Below, piece after piece: positions 16,890-25,477 of a DNA stretch of 44,587 bases (its first letter is position 1; each line of letters opens with the position of its first letter). The notes below the pieces were generated by a model. That model was not told the DNA's origin. It ran no database searches and was given only the letters and a program-made list of their open reading frames with translations. Source of the stretch: Micromonospora sicca (GTDB lineage Bacteria > Actinomycetota > Actinomycetes > Mycobacteriales > Micromonosporaceae); assembly GCF_003172935.1 (NCBI RefSeq), contig NZ_QGKS01000218.1, forward strand, positions 1 to 44,587, given 5' to 3'. The translations under genes were made by a program, and so were the position numbers.

Positions 16890-17573
16890 GTGTCGACGCC
16901 GCTGGCCCTGCCGGCCGTAAGTCCCAGCTTCCTCAACCCGGAGTGGTTGATCTCCACATTCGGGCTGATCGGCATCCTCGCCATCGTCTTCGCCGAGTCC
17001 GGGCTGCTGATCGGGTTCTTCCTCCCCGGTGACTCGCTGCTGTTCACCGCCGGGCTGCTCGTCGCCGACCGCCGCTACCTCCACCAGCCGCTCTGGCTGG
17101 TCTGCCTGCTGGTGCCGGTGGCCGCGATCGTGGGTGATCAGGTGGGTTACCTGTTCGGCAAGCGGGTCGGTCCGAGCCTGTTCCGCCGGCCCGACTCCCG
17201 TCTGTTCAAGCAAGAGAACGTGCGCCGGGCCAACCAATTCTTCGCCCGGTACGGAGCCCGATCGGTGGTACTGGCCCGGCTCGTGCCGATTGTGCGGACG
17301 TTCACGCCGATCATCGCCGGGGCGAGTCGGATGCACTACCGGAAATTCTTGATCTACAACGTCCTCGGCGGGGCGCTCTGGGGCGTCGGCGTCACTGTGC
17401 TGGGCTACTTCCTGGGTCAGATCGCCTTCGTCAAGTCCAACATCGAGTTCATCCTGATCGGGATCGTGGTGGTCTCCGTGCTGCCCATCGGCATCCAGCT
17501 GCTCCGAACTCGCCGAACCGCCCGCACAACGGAGGATGCGCCGAACCAGGCGGCAGCGCAGGAGCGCCTCTGA
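16890..17573 (+). CDS. DedA family membrane protein (second copy)
   Basis: A 227-residue DedA protein. FAESGLLIGFFLPGDSLLFTAG (about residues 35-56) is the conserved re-entrant segment, and VVLARLVPIVRTFTPIIAGASRM carries the R..P..R...P..AG motif. Four to five hydrophobic segments and a short charged C-tail follow. The GTG start at 16890 has GGAGG eight bases upstream. It is monocistronic and differs clearly from the DedA at 11695-12300, resembling the FLPGDS subgroup. Role: probable phospholipid or carrier-lipid transport. Confidence 0.92.
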   Translation: MSTPLALPAVSPSFLNPEWLISTFGLIGILAIVFAESGLLIGFFLPGDSLLFTAGLLVADRRYLHQPLWLVCLLVPVAAIVGDQVGYLFGKRVGPSLFRRPDSRLFKQENVRRANQFFARYGARSVVLARLVPIVRTFTPIIAGASRMHYRKFLIYNVLGGALWGVGVTVLGYFLGQIAFVKSNIEFILIGIVVVSVLPIGIQLLRTRRTARTTEDAPNQAAAQERL

Positions 17574-17584
17574 TCGGCCCTGAT

Positions 17585-18632
17585 TCAGACGGGGACTTCA
17601 GCGCTGAGGACGATGGTGCGTTCCTCGGGCAGGTGAAGGAACTCAGCTTGACTCGCCGCGTTGTGGGCGAGGCCGATGAACAGGCGTTTCCGCCAGGTGG
17701 CCATACCGGGGCGACGGGTGCAACGCAGGGTGATCCTCGAGACGAAGTAGGAGACCTGGCCGAGGTCCATCCCTTCGGCGAGGGGGTGGGTGGCGGCGCG
17801 GCGCAGAACCTCGGGAAAGTCGGTGGGGTCCTGGAACCCGAAGACGGCAGTGATGTGGATGATGCCGTCGTTCGGGTCGCCGAGATCGTCGATGGTCAGT
17901 CGCTGATCCCAAGGGATGTGTGGGACGTTCGCGGTGCGACCGGTGATGAGGACGATTCGCTCGTGCCGGACGTGGTTGTGCGCGACGTTCGCGCGCAGTG
18001 CCAGCGGCGTGGTCTCCTTGTTCGGGTGGGGGAACACCGCGGTGCCCGGCACCCACGGGATGTTCATGGCGTGCAGCTTGTCGATGAAGTCCCGTAGTGG
18101 GCCTTCCAGTTCGATGCGTCGCGGGGTGACCAGCTGGGCTCCGCGCCGCCAGGTCACCAGGATCGTGAACAGGATGATCGCGATGAGCAGGTTCAACCAG
18201 CCACCGTGGCTGACCTTGGCCAGGTTCGCGGTGAAGAAGATCAGCTCGATGCTGCCGAAGACGACCCCGAACAGCACCACCCGCCGAGTGGACCAGCGCC
18301 ACAACCCGTGTGCGACGACCAGGAACAGGGTCGTGGTGATCAGGAATGTGCCGGTGACCGCCACCCCGTAAGCGGCGGCGAGATTCGTGGATGATTGGAA
18401 CGCGAACACCACCAGCAGGACCGCCGCGAACAGGCTCCAGTTGACCCCGGGGGCATAGATCTGCCCGTACTCGCGGTGGGAGGTCTGCCGGATGCGCAGG
18501 TGCGGCAGGAAGCCCAGCCGCATGGCCTCCCGGGACACCGAGAACGCCCCGGTGATCACCGCCTGGGACGCGATCACGGTGGCCACGGTGGCCAGGACGA
18601 CCATCGGCAGCCGCGCCCAGCCCGGTAGCAGA
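17585..18632 (-). pseudogene. kup: Kup potassium transporter, C-terminal fragment
   Basis: About 348 residues matching the C-terminal half of a Kup/HAK potassium transporter: VVLATVATVIASQAVITGAF, SREAMRLGFLPHL, YGVAVTGTFLITT and the cytoplasmic tail ending VLSAEVPV. Complete proteins have about 630 residues and ten or more N-terminal membrane segments, which are missing. Reading back from about 18632, the sequence changes abruptly into a replication-relaxation gene in a different frame. No start codon or ribosome site is evident at the junction, so it is unlikely to make a working transporter. The 3' end is intact. Confidence 0.85.
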
Positions 18633-19158
18633 TCTCGGCGAAGGCGTACGCGGCGGCGGTGTGCTGCTCGGACCACCACCTCAGCAGGCGGGCGTGCGGG
18701 TCGGGGCGGGTGTAGGCGTGCAGGTCGACGAAGAGCTGGTTGGTGCCGAGCAGGTGCCGCAGGCGGGGGCTGCCGATGATGCGTTCGGTGCGTTCGATGC
18801 TGCTGCGCGGCGGCCTGGCGTCGGCCCGCTGCGGGTCGGTGTAGGTGGTGGGGTGCACGAGCATGCCGAATGGGCCGAGGGTGTAGAGGTGCTGGCTGTC
18901 GCCGGTGGTGACGTCGACGAACCGGTGCACGGCGTCGATGCGGTGCAGGGTGGCCAGGCGTAGCCGGGCTGAGCGCTGCGACGGGAACAGCGCCTGGGTG
19001 ATCTGGGCGGTGGACAGCACGTAGTGCTCGGCGAGCCACGCGAGGAGCTCACGGTCGCGCAGGGTCAGCCGACGCAGCTGAGACAGTCGCTGAGATTTGC
19101 TGGACGGAGTTCGGGACGAGGATGGACGGGACGCGGGAGTGGAGGATTCGCTGGTCAT
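18633..19158 (-). pseudogene. Replication-relaxation family protein, N-terminal fragment
   Basis: ATG at 19158 (GAGGAGA upstream) starts about 175 residues of a replication-relaxation family protein, usually found on actinobacterial plasmids and integrative elements. LRDRELLAWLAEHYVLSTAQ and the winged-helix stretch FPSQRSARLRLATLHRIDAV are characteristic; HLLGTNQLFVDLHAYTR and WWSEQHTAAAYAFAEI follow. Similarity ends at about 18633 where kup sequence begins; the frame runs on briefly to a stop at 18574. The C-terminal third is lost. It signals a former plasmid or conjugative element nearby. Confidence 0.75.
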
Positions 19159-19190
19159 GAGGGATCTCCTCAGGGAGTAGAAGGAAGGGA

Positions 19191-19209
19191 TCCCTCCCGT
19201 GGGGAGGGA
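19191..19209. repeat. Hairpin upstream of the replication-relaxation fragment
   Basis: TCCCTCCC, loop GTG, GGGAGGGA: a perfect eight-base stem 33 bases before the ATG at 19158. It would lie in the mRNA leader, and could be a regulatory hairpin, an operator or a terminator for an upstream gene. Confidence 0.5.
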
Positions 19210-19460
19210 GTCTGGAACTGTCGCCGCCGATGACGTTGGGCGGTCACGGGCGGTGTGCTGCGCTGACAGCCGCATCCGGGCGCCTGTCAGCGGCGCGGGG
19301 TGGTGAGAGGTGGTGAAGGCGCGGTGAAGCCGCGGCGGAAGGCGTCACGGAAACCTTGTAATCCACCGCTACAGCGCCATGTGGTTCGGACGGTCTTCAG
19401 ATGGCCCCACCCAGACGGCCAAGACTGGCCCTACCAACAAGTGGGCACTACCTCCGCAAA

Positions 19461-19479
19461 ACGTGACGCTCCGTCACGT
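19461..19479. repeat. Palindrome ACGTGACG-CTC-CGTCACGT
   Basis: A perfect eight-base inverted repeat with a three-base spacer in a gene-free stretch. No adjacent promoter is evident. It may be an operator left from the lost element, or a terminator. Confidence 0.45.
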
Positions 19480-19788
19480 CAACTCGGTCAGCGCCAGACA
19501 GGTTGAAGGGGCCATCGCGCGGAAAGCGCCAGTTGAGGACGTCGGCAGAAACGTCTACATGCTGCCGACGCCCGTACCGGCAGTGCGTCCGATGGTTCTG
19601 CGCGGCAAACTCCGCGGGTGTGAGCAAGGATTCGGCAGGCCCAGCCCATGCGCCCCGAACGCGCCGCCATAAGCCGTTCAAGATCGTCCGGTTGGCTGCA
19701 CAAGGGCCGCTCAAGCCGATTACAAGATCATCGCCAGAACCCGGCATCTCCACTGGAGTACCGCCAGCATGATGCGGTAGTACCGGGG

Positions 19789-20859
19789 TCATCCGCCGGG
19801 TTGGGCCGAGGCAGATCCCGTCGCGGCGAGTCCGGCGCAGGCGCGTAGGTTGTTGTACTTCTGGGAGATCCGGGTCGCGTCTTTCCCGCGGGCCAGCTCT
19901 GGTTGTCCGGTTTGTCGGGAGATCAGCGCCGGCACCAGTTCTGCCTTTTCGACCGCCGAGCCGTGTAGGGCCACCTTTAGCACGCCGGTATCGTTGCTGT
20001 ACGCGTCGTCGCTGCGCCACAGGAAGTTGCCCAGTCCATATTGGACGAAGGTGTTGCCGATCCGACCGTCGCCGAGTAACAGGTGGGCATGGGCACCGAC
20101 AATGATATTGGCTCCCGCCGTGGCCAACTCACCGGCGAGTGCGCGCGCCTCGGCGGTCGGGCACGAGTCGCCCTCCTGGCCCCAGTGCATGTAGACGACG
20201 ACAACGTCGGCCTGCTTCCGAGCGGCCTGCACTGCCGCGACCGCGCGTGGTAGGTCCCGTGCCATCGCGATGCCGGCCTGGTTGTCGGTTGCCTTCCACG
20301 ACGTCCACAGTTCGAAGACCTGGCTGAAGCCGAGGAACGCGATCTTCGTACCGCGTATCTCGGTGATCCACGGAGCGAACGCCGCTGCCGCGTTGTCGCC
20401 CGCTCCAACGGTCGGAAACCGGGCGGCCTTGGCCGCATCCACGGTGTCGGCCAGCCCGACCCGTCCGTAGTCCAGTGTGTGATTGTTCGCGATCGTCACC
20501 ACGTCGATCCCGGCCGCCTTCAGCGCGTCGTACGCGCTCACTGGCGCCCGAAAGTGAAATTGTTTCGGCTCCGGGGTGCCGCGCGTCGTGACCGCGGTCT
20601 CCAGGTTGACCATCGCGACGTCTGCGGCGGACAGCGTCGACGAGATCGCCCCGAACGCGGTCGCCGGGTTACTAAGGAGGCGAGCTGTACGGTCGGCGAA
20701 TTGCACGTCGCCCGCGAAGGCCAACGTGATCTCGGCAGCTCCAGCCGGCGACCGGGACGCCGCAACCGTGGCGGAGTGGGCGGGCGGTGTTGACGCGGTA
20801 TCGCACGCGGTCAGCGCCAGGGTAGTCCCCAACGCAACGGAGAGTCGTGACCATTTCAC
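19789..20859 (-). CDS. CapA family (poly-gamma-glutamate biosynthesis-like) lipoprotein
   Basis: A CapA-like calcineurin-fold protein of 356 residues. ITLAFAGDVQFADR, VNLETAVTT, VVTIANNHTLDYG, VVVYMHWGQEGDSC and IIVGAHAHLLLG are the family's metal-binding blocks. The GTG at 20859 is preferred over the upstream GTG at 20928: it gives a clean lipoprotein signal, VKWSRLSVALGTTLALTAC, with the acylated cysteine at residue 19. TACACT lies just seven bases upstream as a -10, so the mRNA would be leaderless. It is an exported, lipid-anchored putative hydrolase. Without capBC nearby, capsule synthesis is not implied. Confidence 0.85.
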   Translation of the reverse strand: MKWSRLSVALGTTLALTACDTASTPPAHSATVAASRSPAGAAEITLAFAGDVQFADRTARLLSNPATAFGAISSTLSAADVAMVNLETAVTTRGTPEPKQFHFRAPVSAYDALKAAGIDVVTIANNHTLDYGRVGLADTVDAAKAARFPTVGAGDNAAAAFAPWITEIRGTKIAFLGFSQVFELWTSWKATDNQAGIAMARDLPRAVAAVQAARKQADVVVVYMHWGQEGDSCPTAEARALAGELATAGANIIVGAHAHLLLGDGRIGNTFVQYGLGNFLWRSDDAYSNDTGVLKVALHGSAVEKAELVPALISRQTGQPELARGKDATRISQKYNNLRACAGLAATGSASAQPGG

Positions 20860-20866
20860 TGTCGGT

Positions 20867-20872
20867 AGTGTA
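20867..20872 (-). promoter_or_regulatory. -10 element of a leaderless CapA promoter
   Basis: TACACT on the minus strand, seven bases before the GTG at 20859, fits the TAnnnT -10 of leaderless actinobacterial genes. No clear -35 is seen. Confidence 0.45.
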
Positions 20873-21035
20873 CGGCTGACCCGCCTGATCCGGGTCTGCT
20901 TGGCTGAGGTCGGCTGAAAATTCCGCACGCTGGGGCATTACAGATACTGCCGCACGTCAGCGTCGAGATCGGCGAGGCTGCGGTGGCTGGACCTGCGCAG
21001 CTTGCGGCTGGTCAGCTCGGCGAACCACCGCTCCA

Positions 21036-21083
21036 TACGCCCTCTCTTGCCGCGATGAGCGCGGTCATGCCGATGATCGGACG
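21036..21083 (+). repeat. Intergenic repeat copy E (short form)
   Basis: A short copy with left core CTTGCCGCGATGAGCGCG and right core CATGCCGATGATCGGACG, between the CapA-like and SDR genes. The left terminus is degenerate; the right terminus CGGACG is intact. Confidence 0.6.
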
Positions 21084-21147
21084 TCGAGGTTGTATCCACC
21101 GCAAGGGTGCGACGCTTTCGGAGCGACGCGGTCGCGTTTCTCCGTCG

Positions 21148-22038
21148 TCAACCCGCTGCGGGCAGGCCGACGAGGTCGGCGCTGACCTGCCAAAGGCGTG
21201 CGGCAGTAGCCTCGTCGTAGCTGCGTTTGGACGACCTCTGCGGTCCGCCCTTCGTGAGGTACAGCCCCGTCCGGCCTTGGAGGGCTGGCGCGGAGGCGAG
21301 CTGGATCGAGGTCGCGGCGCCTCGTGCCGGTGATGCCATGAACGCGCGCAGGAAGGGGACGAGCAGGCGTTGGGATCGGCTGGGGTCCTCGGCTCCGAAC
21401 GACGTGCTCACGAGGCCAGGGTGGAGAGCATTGGCAGTGACGTCGCCAGCCGAGAGCCTGCGGGCGAGCTCGTAGGTGAACAGGACGTTCGCGAGTTTCG
21501 ACTGGTTGTAGGCGCGTGCTCCGGAGTAGGAGCGCTCACCTTGGAGATCGTCAAAGTCGATGCGACCGAGTCTCTGGGCGTTCGATGCGACGGACACTAC
21601 GCGGGACGGGGCGCTCCGCCTCAGCTGGTCGAGCAACAGGTTGGTGAGCAGAAAGGGCGCCAGGTGGTTTACCGCGAAGGTGTGCTCGAGACCGTCGGGG
21701 GTGATCCTCCGGGTGTTCCAGTAGCCCCCGACATTGTTGACGAGGACATCGATCCGGGGAAGGCACTCTAGCGCCTCGTCCGCCAACCGTCGGACCTCTG
21801 CCTGCGAGGACAGGTCAGCGACGAAAGAGTCCACCTGTCCGCCGACTGCGCGGACCTCACCGGCCGCCGCCTCCGTGCGCACGCGGTCGCGACCGGTGAT
21901 CGCGACGCGCGCACCCAGACGGGCCAGGCCCAGGGCCGTCGCTTTGCCGATGCCTCGGGTCGCGCCGGTGACCAGCACCGTCCTGCCGGCCATCAGACCC
22001 TTGTCGGTCAGCACCATGCCGTCACGCACCCTGAGCAT
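21148..22038 (-). CDS. SDR family oxidoreductase
   Basis: Up to 296 residues of a short-chain dehydrogenase. The nucleotide-binding motif VLVTGATRGIG, NNVGGYW, the active-site YNQSK and ALHPGLVST are all present, giving the Ser-Tyr-Lys chemistry on an NAD(P) cofactor. The retinol-dehydrogenase/WW-domain-oxidoreductase subgroup fits the LEHTFAVNHLAPFLLT block. The start could be the ATG at 22038, 22017 or 21993; the last has AAGGG upstream and gives the usual family N-terminus. The longest form overlaps the DUF4386 gene by 17 bases. It is the last gene of the TetR-controlled operon. Confidence 0.9.
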   Translation of the reverse strand: MLRVRDGMVLTDKGLMAGRTVLVTGATRGIGKATALGLARLGARVAITGRDRVRTEAAAGEVRAVGGQVDSFVADLSSQAEVRRLADEALECLPRIDVLVNNVGGYWNTRRITPDGLEHTFAVNHLAPFLLTNLLLDQLRRSAPSRVVSVASNAQRLGRIDFDDLQGERSYSGARAYNQSKLANVLFTYELARRLSAGDVTANALHPGLVSTSFGAEDPSRSQRLLVPFLRAFMASPARGAATSIQLASAPALQGRTGLYLTKGGPQRSSKRSYDEATAARLWQVSADLVGLPAAG

Positions 22039-22771
22039 GCGGCTCGGTGCGAACGCCCTTGACCAGAAGCCAGACGCCGAACGTCAGCTCAAACAGCGCG
22101 CCGGGGATGAGGAGGACCAGGCTGACGTGGCTGCCGAAGATCTCGGCGACGGCGCCCGTGAAGTGGACCACGTACCCGACCACGCCCCACGCCGCCAGAA
22201 ACCGGGGGACCAAGCGGGTCCGGTAGAGCAGGACGCACAGGAAGAACGCTCCGAACGCGAGCCCCGCCTGGCCAATCTGGTACGCCATCGTGTTGGAGTC
22301 CACCGCGAGCGAGCCCAGGGACCGGGCTAGCTCTGCGCTGACCTGCCCTGCATCGGGCTGCTCTGACAACGGGATGAGCGAGAGGAGACAGAGGGCGCCG
22401 ACTGCCAGCAGGGCGACCTCGAAGACCATCGCGGACAGATAGGTCAGGGCGGCCCGCTTGCCGTGCTTCTCCAGGATTGGGAAGAACAAGACGGCCTTGC
22501 CGATGTCGACGGCGGTGTTCAACAGCATGAGGCAGGCGCCGAGGACCAGGGTGGCCTGGTGAGCGGAGACGCTGGTGACTAAGTCGGGCGTGTCCACCAC
22601 GGAGCTGACCTGGGCGAAGCCAACTCCATACGTGACGAACCCTGCCAGGAAGAGTGGCCCGATCAGGCGTCCGTACGTCCTGCCGGTGTCGCTTGCGCAG
22701 CCTGCAGCGGAGGGCGGTGGAACAGCGGCGTGCTGGTCGGGCAACGGCGGGCCACTGGTTGTCGCGGTCAC
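22022..22771 (-). CDS. DUF4386 membrane protein
   Basis: A 249-residue protein with about six hydrophobic segments matching DUF4386: YGRLIGPLFLAGFVTYGVGF, ATLVLGACLMLLNTAVDIG, LTYLSAMVFEVALLAVGALC, and a late VLLIPGALFELTFGVWLLVKG. It starts at GTG 22771 with AAGGAG six bases upstream. DUF4386 proteins are unassigned membrane proteins, often next to TetR regulators and oxidoreductases as here. It lies between the broken ADH and the SDR on the same strand. Confidence 0.85.
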   Translation of the reverse strand: MTATTSGPPLPDQHAAVPPPSAAGCASDTGRTYGRLIGPLFLAGFVTYGVGFAQVSSVVDTPDLVTSVSAHQATLVLGACLMLLNTAVDIGKAVLFFPILEKHGKRAALTYLSAMVFEVALLAVGALCLLSLIPLSEQPDAGQVSAELARSLGSLAVDSNTMAYQIGQAGLAFGAFFLCVLLYRTRLVPRFLAAWGVVGYVVHFTGAVAEIFGSHVSLVLLIPGALFELTFGVWLLVKGVRTEPHAQGA

Positions 22772-22837
22772 GGGTTGCTCCTTGCGGTCGGGTGGACGGG
22801 TGGTTGGAAGTCGCGTTGGCGGTGATGTGTCCGGGGA

Positions 22838-23837
22838 TCAGACGGTGATCGCGACCTTGCCGCGGACCTGGTCCCTCTCGAGGAGCCGCATGGCGTTGGG
22901 CGCCTCGTCGAGCGGGTAGCTGCGGTCCATGCTCGGGATGACCTTGCCAGCCTCGATCAGCTCGGTGAGCCGCTCGAGGTCGGTGGCGCGCTCCTTTGCC
23001 ATGAACAGCGCCAGACGCTGCCGCAGGAATAGTGAGAGCAGCGCTCCGCGCAGCTGCCTGCCCATGCCGGTCAGACTGCCGCCGTTCTCACCGCCGACGA
23101 ATACGACCGTCCCTCGTGGTTCGAGTGCTCGCCGCAGCCGCCTCACCGAGGGACGTCCTCCGATGTCGAGGATCAGGTCGTAGCGGCGAGTCCCGTCGGC
23201 GAAGTCCTCGTGGCTGTGGTCGATGACGTGGTCGGCACCGAGGGAGGTCACCAGGTCGAGCTTCGCAGTGCTACAGACTCCGGTGACCTCGGCGCCGAAT
23301 GCCTTCGCCAGCTGCACCGCGTAGGTCCCGACGCCGCCGGACGCGCCGTGAACCAGCACGGACTGACCTGCCTGCACCCTTCCGATGTCGCTGAGCGCCT
23401 GCAGCGCCGTGCCGGCCGACACGGGAACGACCGCAGCCTGGGCGAAGGACAGGTTCACCGGCTTCCGGGCGAGCTTGTCCCTCCCGCGCGACGGCGTACT
23501 CGGCGAAGGACCCGGGAGCGATCCCGTACACCTCGTCTCCGGCTGCGAACCGCGTCACCGACGAGCCGACCCTCGCTACCGTGCCGGCCACGTCACGGCC
23601 GGACACCGGGTTCTTTGGTCGCCGAAGCCCGAAGCCGAGTCGCATCACGTAGGGCTTGCCCGTCATCAGGTGTTCCGTGCCGCGGTCGAGACCGGCCGCG
23701 CGCACCCGCACGAGCACCTCGTGGTCGGCGATCACAGGACGGGCGACTCGGGCCAGCCGCAGGACCTCCGAGCTGCCGTAGCGGTCCTGGATGACCGCCC
23801 TCATCGTCGTCGGGGTCGCCCTGGTCGGGGTCGTCAT
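22838..23837 (-). pseudogene. Zinc-less MDR alcohol dehydrogenase/quinone reductase, frameshifted
   Basis: The N-terminal half (MRAVIQDRYGSSEVL, PVSGRDVAGTVARVG, AGDEVYGIAPGSFAEYAVAR) reads from ATG 23837 (GGAGG six bases upstream); the C-terminal half (NLSFAQAAVVPVSAGTALQA, VLVHGASGGVGTYAVQLAK) reads in another frame to 22838. Deleting one G of the GGG at 23479-23481 (minus strand) restores AREDKLARKPVNLSF, the expected family sequence. Intact, it would be a ~332-residue medium-chain reductase. It is the first gene of an operon with DUF4386 and SDR under the TetR operators; either a real defect or a single-base error. Confidence 0.88.
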
Positions 23838-23867
23838 AGCGGTCCTCCGGAAGTCAACTTGGAGATC

Positions 23868-23880
23868 CGTACTTAGTACG
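23868..23880. promoter_or_regulatory. Probable TetR operator 1
   Basis: CGTACTTAGTACG, palindromic arms CGTAC/GTACG around TTA, in the divergent region between the ADH operon and tetR. It is nearly identical to the site 23 bases away at 23891-23903. Confidence 0.75.
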
Positions 23881-23890
23881 AATACGCTAA

Positions 23891-23903
23891 CGTACTTTGT
23901 ACG
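23891..23903. promoter_or_regulatory. Probable TetR operator 2
   Basis: CGTACTTTGTACG, the second copy of the 13-base palindrome. Centre-to-centre spacing of 23 bases suggests two dimers controlling both divergent promoters. Confidence 0.75.
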
Positions 23904-23938
23904 AAGGTGCCGATAGCACGAACGGACAAGGAATATGA

Positions 23939-24613
23939 ATGTCTGAGCCAGTCAGCGAGGGCGGCCAGCGGCGAGCGCGGCTGACGCGCGAGCGCGTCCT
24001 ACAGGGCGCGCTGTCGGTAGCCGACTCTGGCGGTTTGGGGTCGCTCACGATCCGCTCCCTCGCCAAGGAGCTCGGCGTCAAGCCGATGTCGGTCTACTAC
24101 CACGTCGCCAACAAGGACGAAATCCTGGACGCGCTCGTCGACATCGTCTTCGGCGAGATCGACCTTCCGGTTCCTGGTCGTGACTGGCGGTCCGAGCTGC
24201 GGAGGCGAGCTCACTCGGCCCGCCAGGTCTTAGCGCGACACCGCTGGGCCATCGGGCTGCTGGAGTCGGGGAGCAGCCCGGGGCCTGCCAATCTGCGCCA
24301 CCACGACACCGTCATCGCCACCCTGCGCGAAGCCGGGTTCTCGGCCGAGATGACGGCGCACGCCTACGCGCTGATCGACAGCTATGTCTACGGCTTCGCA
24401 CTTCAAGAGGCCGCCCTCCCGTTCGAGGGCCCAGAGAGCGTCGGCGAAGTGGCGGAACCGATTATGGAGCTGATGGGCGCGGGAGAGTACCCGCATCTCG
24501 TCGAGATGGCGACCTCGTATTACATGCAGCCCGGCTACGACTTCGGCGACGAGTTCGTGTTCGGGCTCGACCTCATTCTCGACGGGCTCGAAAGGTCGCT
24601 CGGCCTGGGATGA
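23939..24613 (+). CDS. TetR family transcriptional regulator
   Basis: A 224-residue repressor. The N-terminal helix-turn-helix is RLTRERVLQGALSVAD..LTIRSLAKELGVKPMSVYYHVANKD (about residues 15-60). The C-terminal region resembles the TetR_C_1 ligand-binding domain (HRWAIGLLESGS, FGLDLILDGLE). ATG at 23939 has AAGGA nine bases upstream. It is divergent from the ADH/DUF4386/SDR operon with two palindromes between them, so it very probably represses that operon and itself. The inducer may be a small aldehyde or quinone-like compound, but that is a guess. Confidence 0.93.
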   Translation: MSEPVSEGGQRRARLTRERVLQGALSVADSGGLGSLTIRSLAKELGVKPMSVYYHVANKDEILDALVDIVFGEIDLPVPGRDWRSELRRRAHSARQVLARHRWAIGLLESGSSPGPANLRHHDTVIATLREAGFSAEMTAHAYALIDSYVYGFALQEAALPFEGPESVGEVAEPIMELMGAGEYPHLVEMATSYYMQPGYDFGDEFVFGLDLILDGLERSLGLG

Positions 24614-24671
24614 GTGCCGCTCGCGCGATGGGCATGACGGCGAAAACGTCCGGTCATGTCGATGAGCGGTT
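24614..24671 (+). repeat. Intergenic repeat copy F
   Basis: Begins at the tetR stop: TGCCGCTCGCGCG (left core), a short centre, then CGTCCGGTCATGTCGATGAGCGG (right core with one change, positions 24647-24669). The outermost CGGACG is lost. Confidence 0.55.
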
Positions 24672-24913
24672 GCGTCGGGAGCGGTCGACGAGCGTGCGCT
24701 GGCACGCCGACGGATAGACGAAGGGGGTAGTTCTCGGGGCGTTCCCCGGACTGAGGTTCGCTGTCGCCACCGTCGTCCCGACGCGGCGGTTGACGCCTCC
24801 GCACACTGCGACTTGACGCAACCCGAGTTCGTGATGGGCGACCTCATCCGGCCGAATCGGTCGTCAGCGCTCCGCCTGTCATGCAAGCGCCGGCGATCGG
24901 ACAGGGCTGTCGT
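24672..24913. other. Gap between tetR and the DHFR-like gene
   Basis: About 240 bases at the 3' ends of two convergent genes. I see no gene, and no terminator with a strong stem. Confidence 0.4.
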
Positions 24914-25477
24914 TCACTGTCCGAGAGGGCGGTAGCGGAGGTGTACGACGCCGTTTCGGAATCGGCGCTCATCGAGGAGCTCAAGGTCGGCGCGCATGCC
25001 GGTCGGCAGCCCTGGCTTGCCCCCGCCGACGACAACGGGCCAGATGAACAGCTGGCACTCGTCGACCAGCCCGGCCTTGAAAGCCTGCGTCGCGAGGTTG
25101 GCACCTCCTACGGTGAGATCGCTGCTGGCCGTGGCCTTCAGTTGGCGTATCGCGGCGGGGTCGAATTGGCGTTCGAGTCGGGTGTCGGCGGTTGACACCG
25201 CGGCGAGGGTCGTGGAGTAGACGACTTTGTTCGCCGCCTTCCAGGCGCTGGCGAAGTCTGCCATGAGCTCGGACTGGGCGGCCAGACCGGTATTGGTTTC
25301 CCAGACCGCCATCGATTCGTACAGGCGCCGTCCGTAGAGGAACGTGCCGACGGATCGCAGGAGGTTGGTGGTGAACGCGAATACCTCGTCGTCGGGTGGG
25401 AACCAGTCGAAGGCGCCGCGCTCGTCCTCGATGTAGCCGTCAAGCGACATGTTGGTCACGTAGATCAGCTTGGCCAT
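24914..25477 (-). CDS. DHFR family (RibD C-terminal domain) protein
   Basis: A 187-residue intact member of the DHFR-like family, starting MAKLIYVTNMSLDGYIED and showing GTFLYGRRLYESM, LTVGGANLATQAFKAGLVDE and FIWPVVVGGGKPGLP, the usual NADPH-fold blocks. ATG at 25477 overlaps the SRPBCC stop by 13 bases, so it is the third gene of the ArsR/SRPBCC/DHFR operon, a common actinobacterial grouping. Substrate unknown. Confidence 0.9.
   Translation of the reverse strand: MAKLIYVTNMSLDGYIEDERGAFDWFPPDDEVFAFTTNLLRSVGTFLYGRRLYESMAVWETNTGLAAQSELMADFASAWKAANKVVYSTTLAAVSTADTRLERQFDPAAIRQLKATASSDLTVGGANLATQAFKAGLVDECQLFIWPVVVGGGKPGLPTGMRADLELLDERRFRNGVVHLRYRPLGQ

Larger units (their letters stand above)
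19159..19788. other. Intergenic stretch with two inverted repeats
   Basis: 630 bases between the replication-relaxation fragment and the CapA-like gene. It holds the hairpin at 19191-19209 and the palindrome at 19461-19479. The overlapping short frames do not resemble known proteins. Confidence 0.45.

Noticed and set aside
19448..20020. A minus-strand frame of 190 codons overlapping the CapA 3' end
   Set aside because: No ribosome site, unusual composition, and it overlaps the well-supported CapA gene in another frame.
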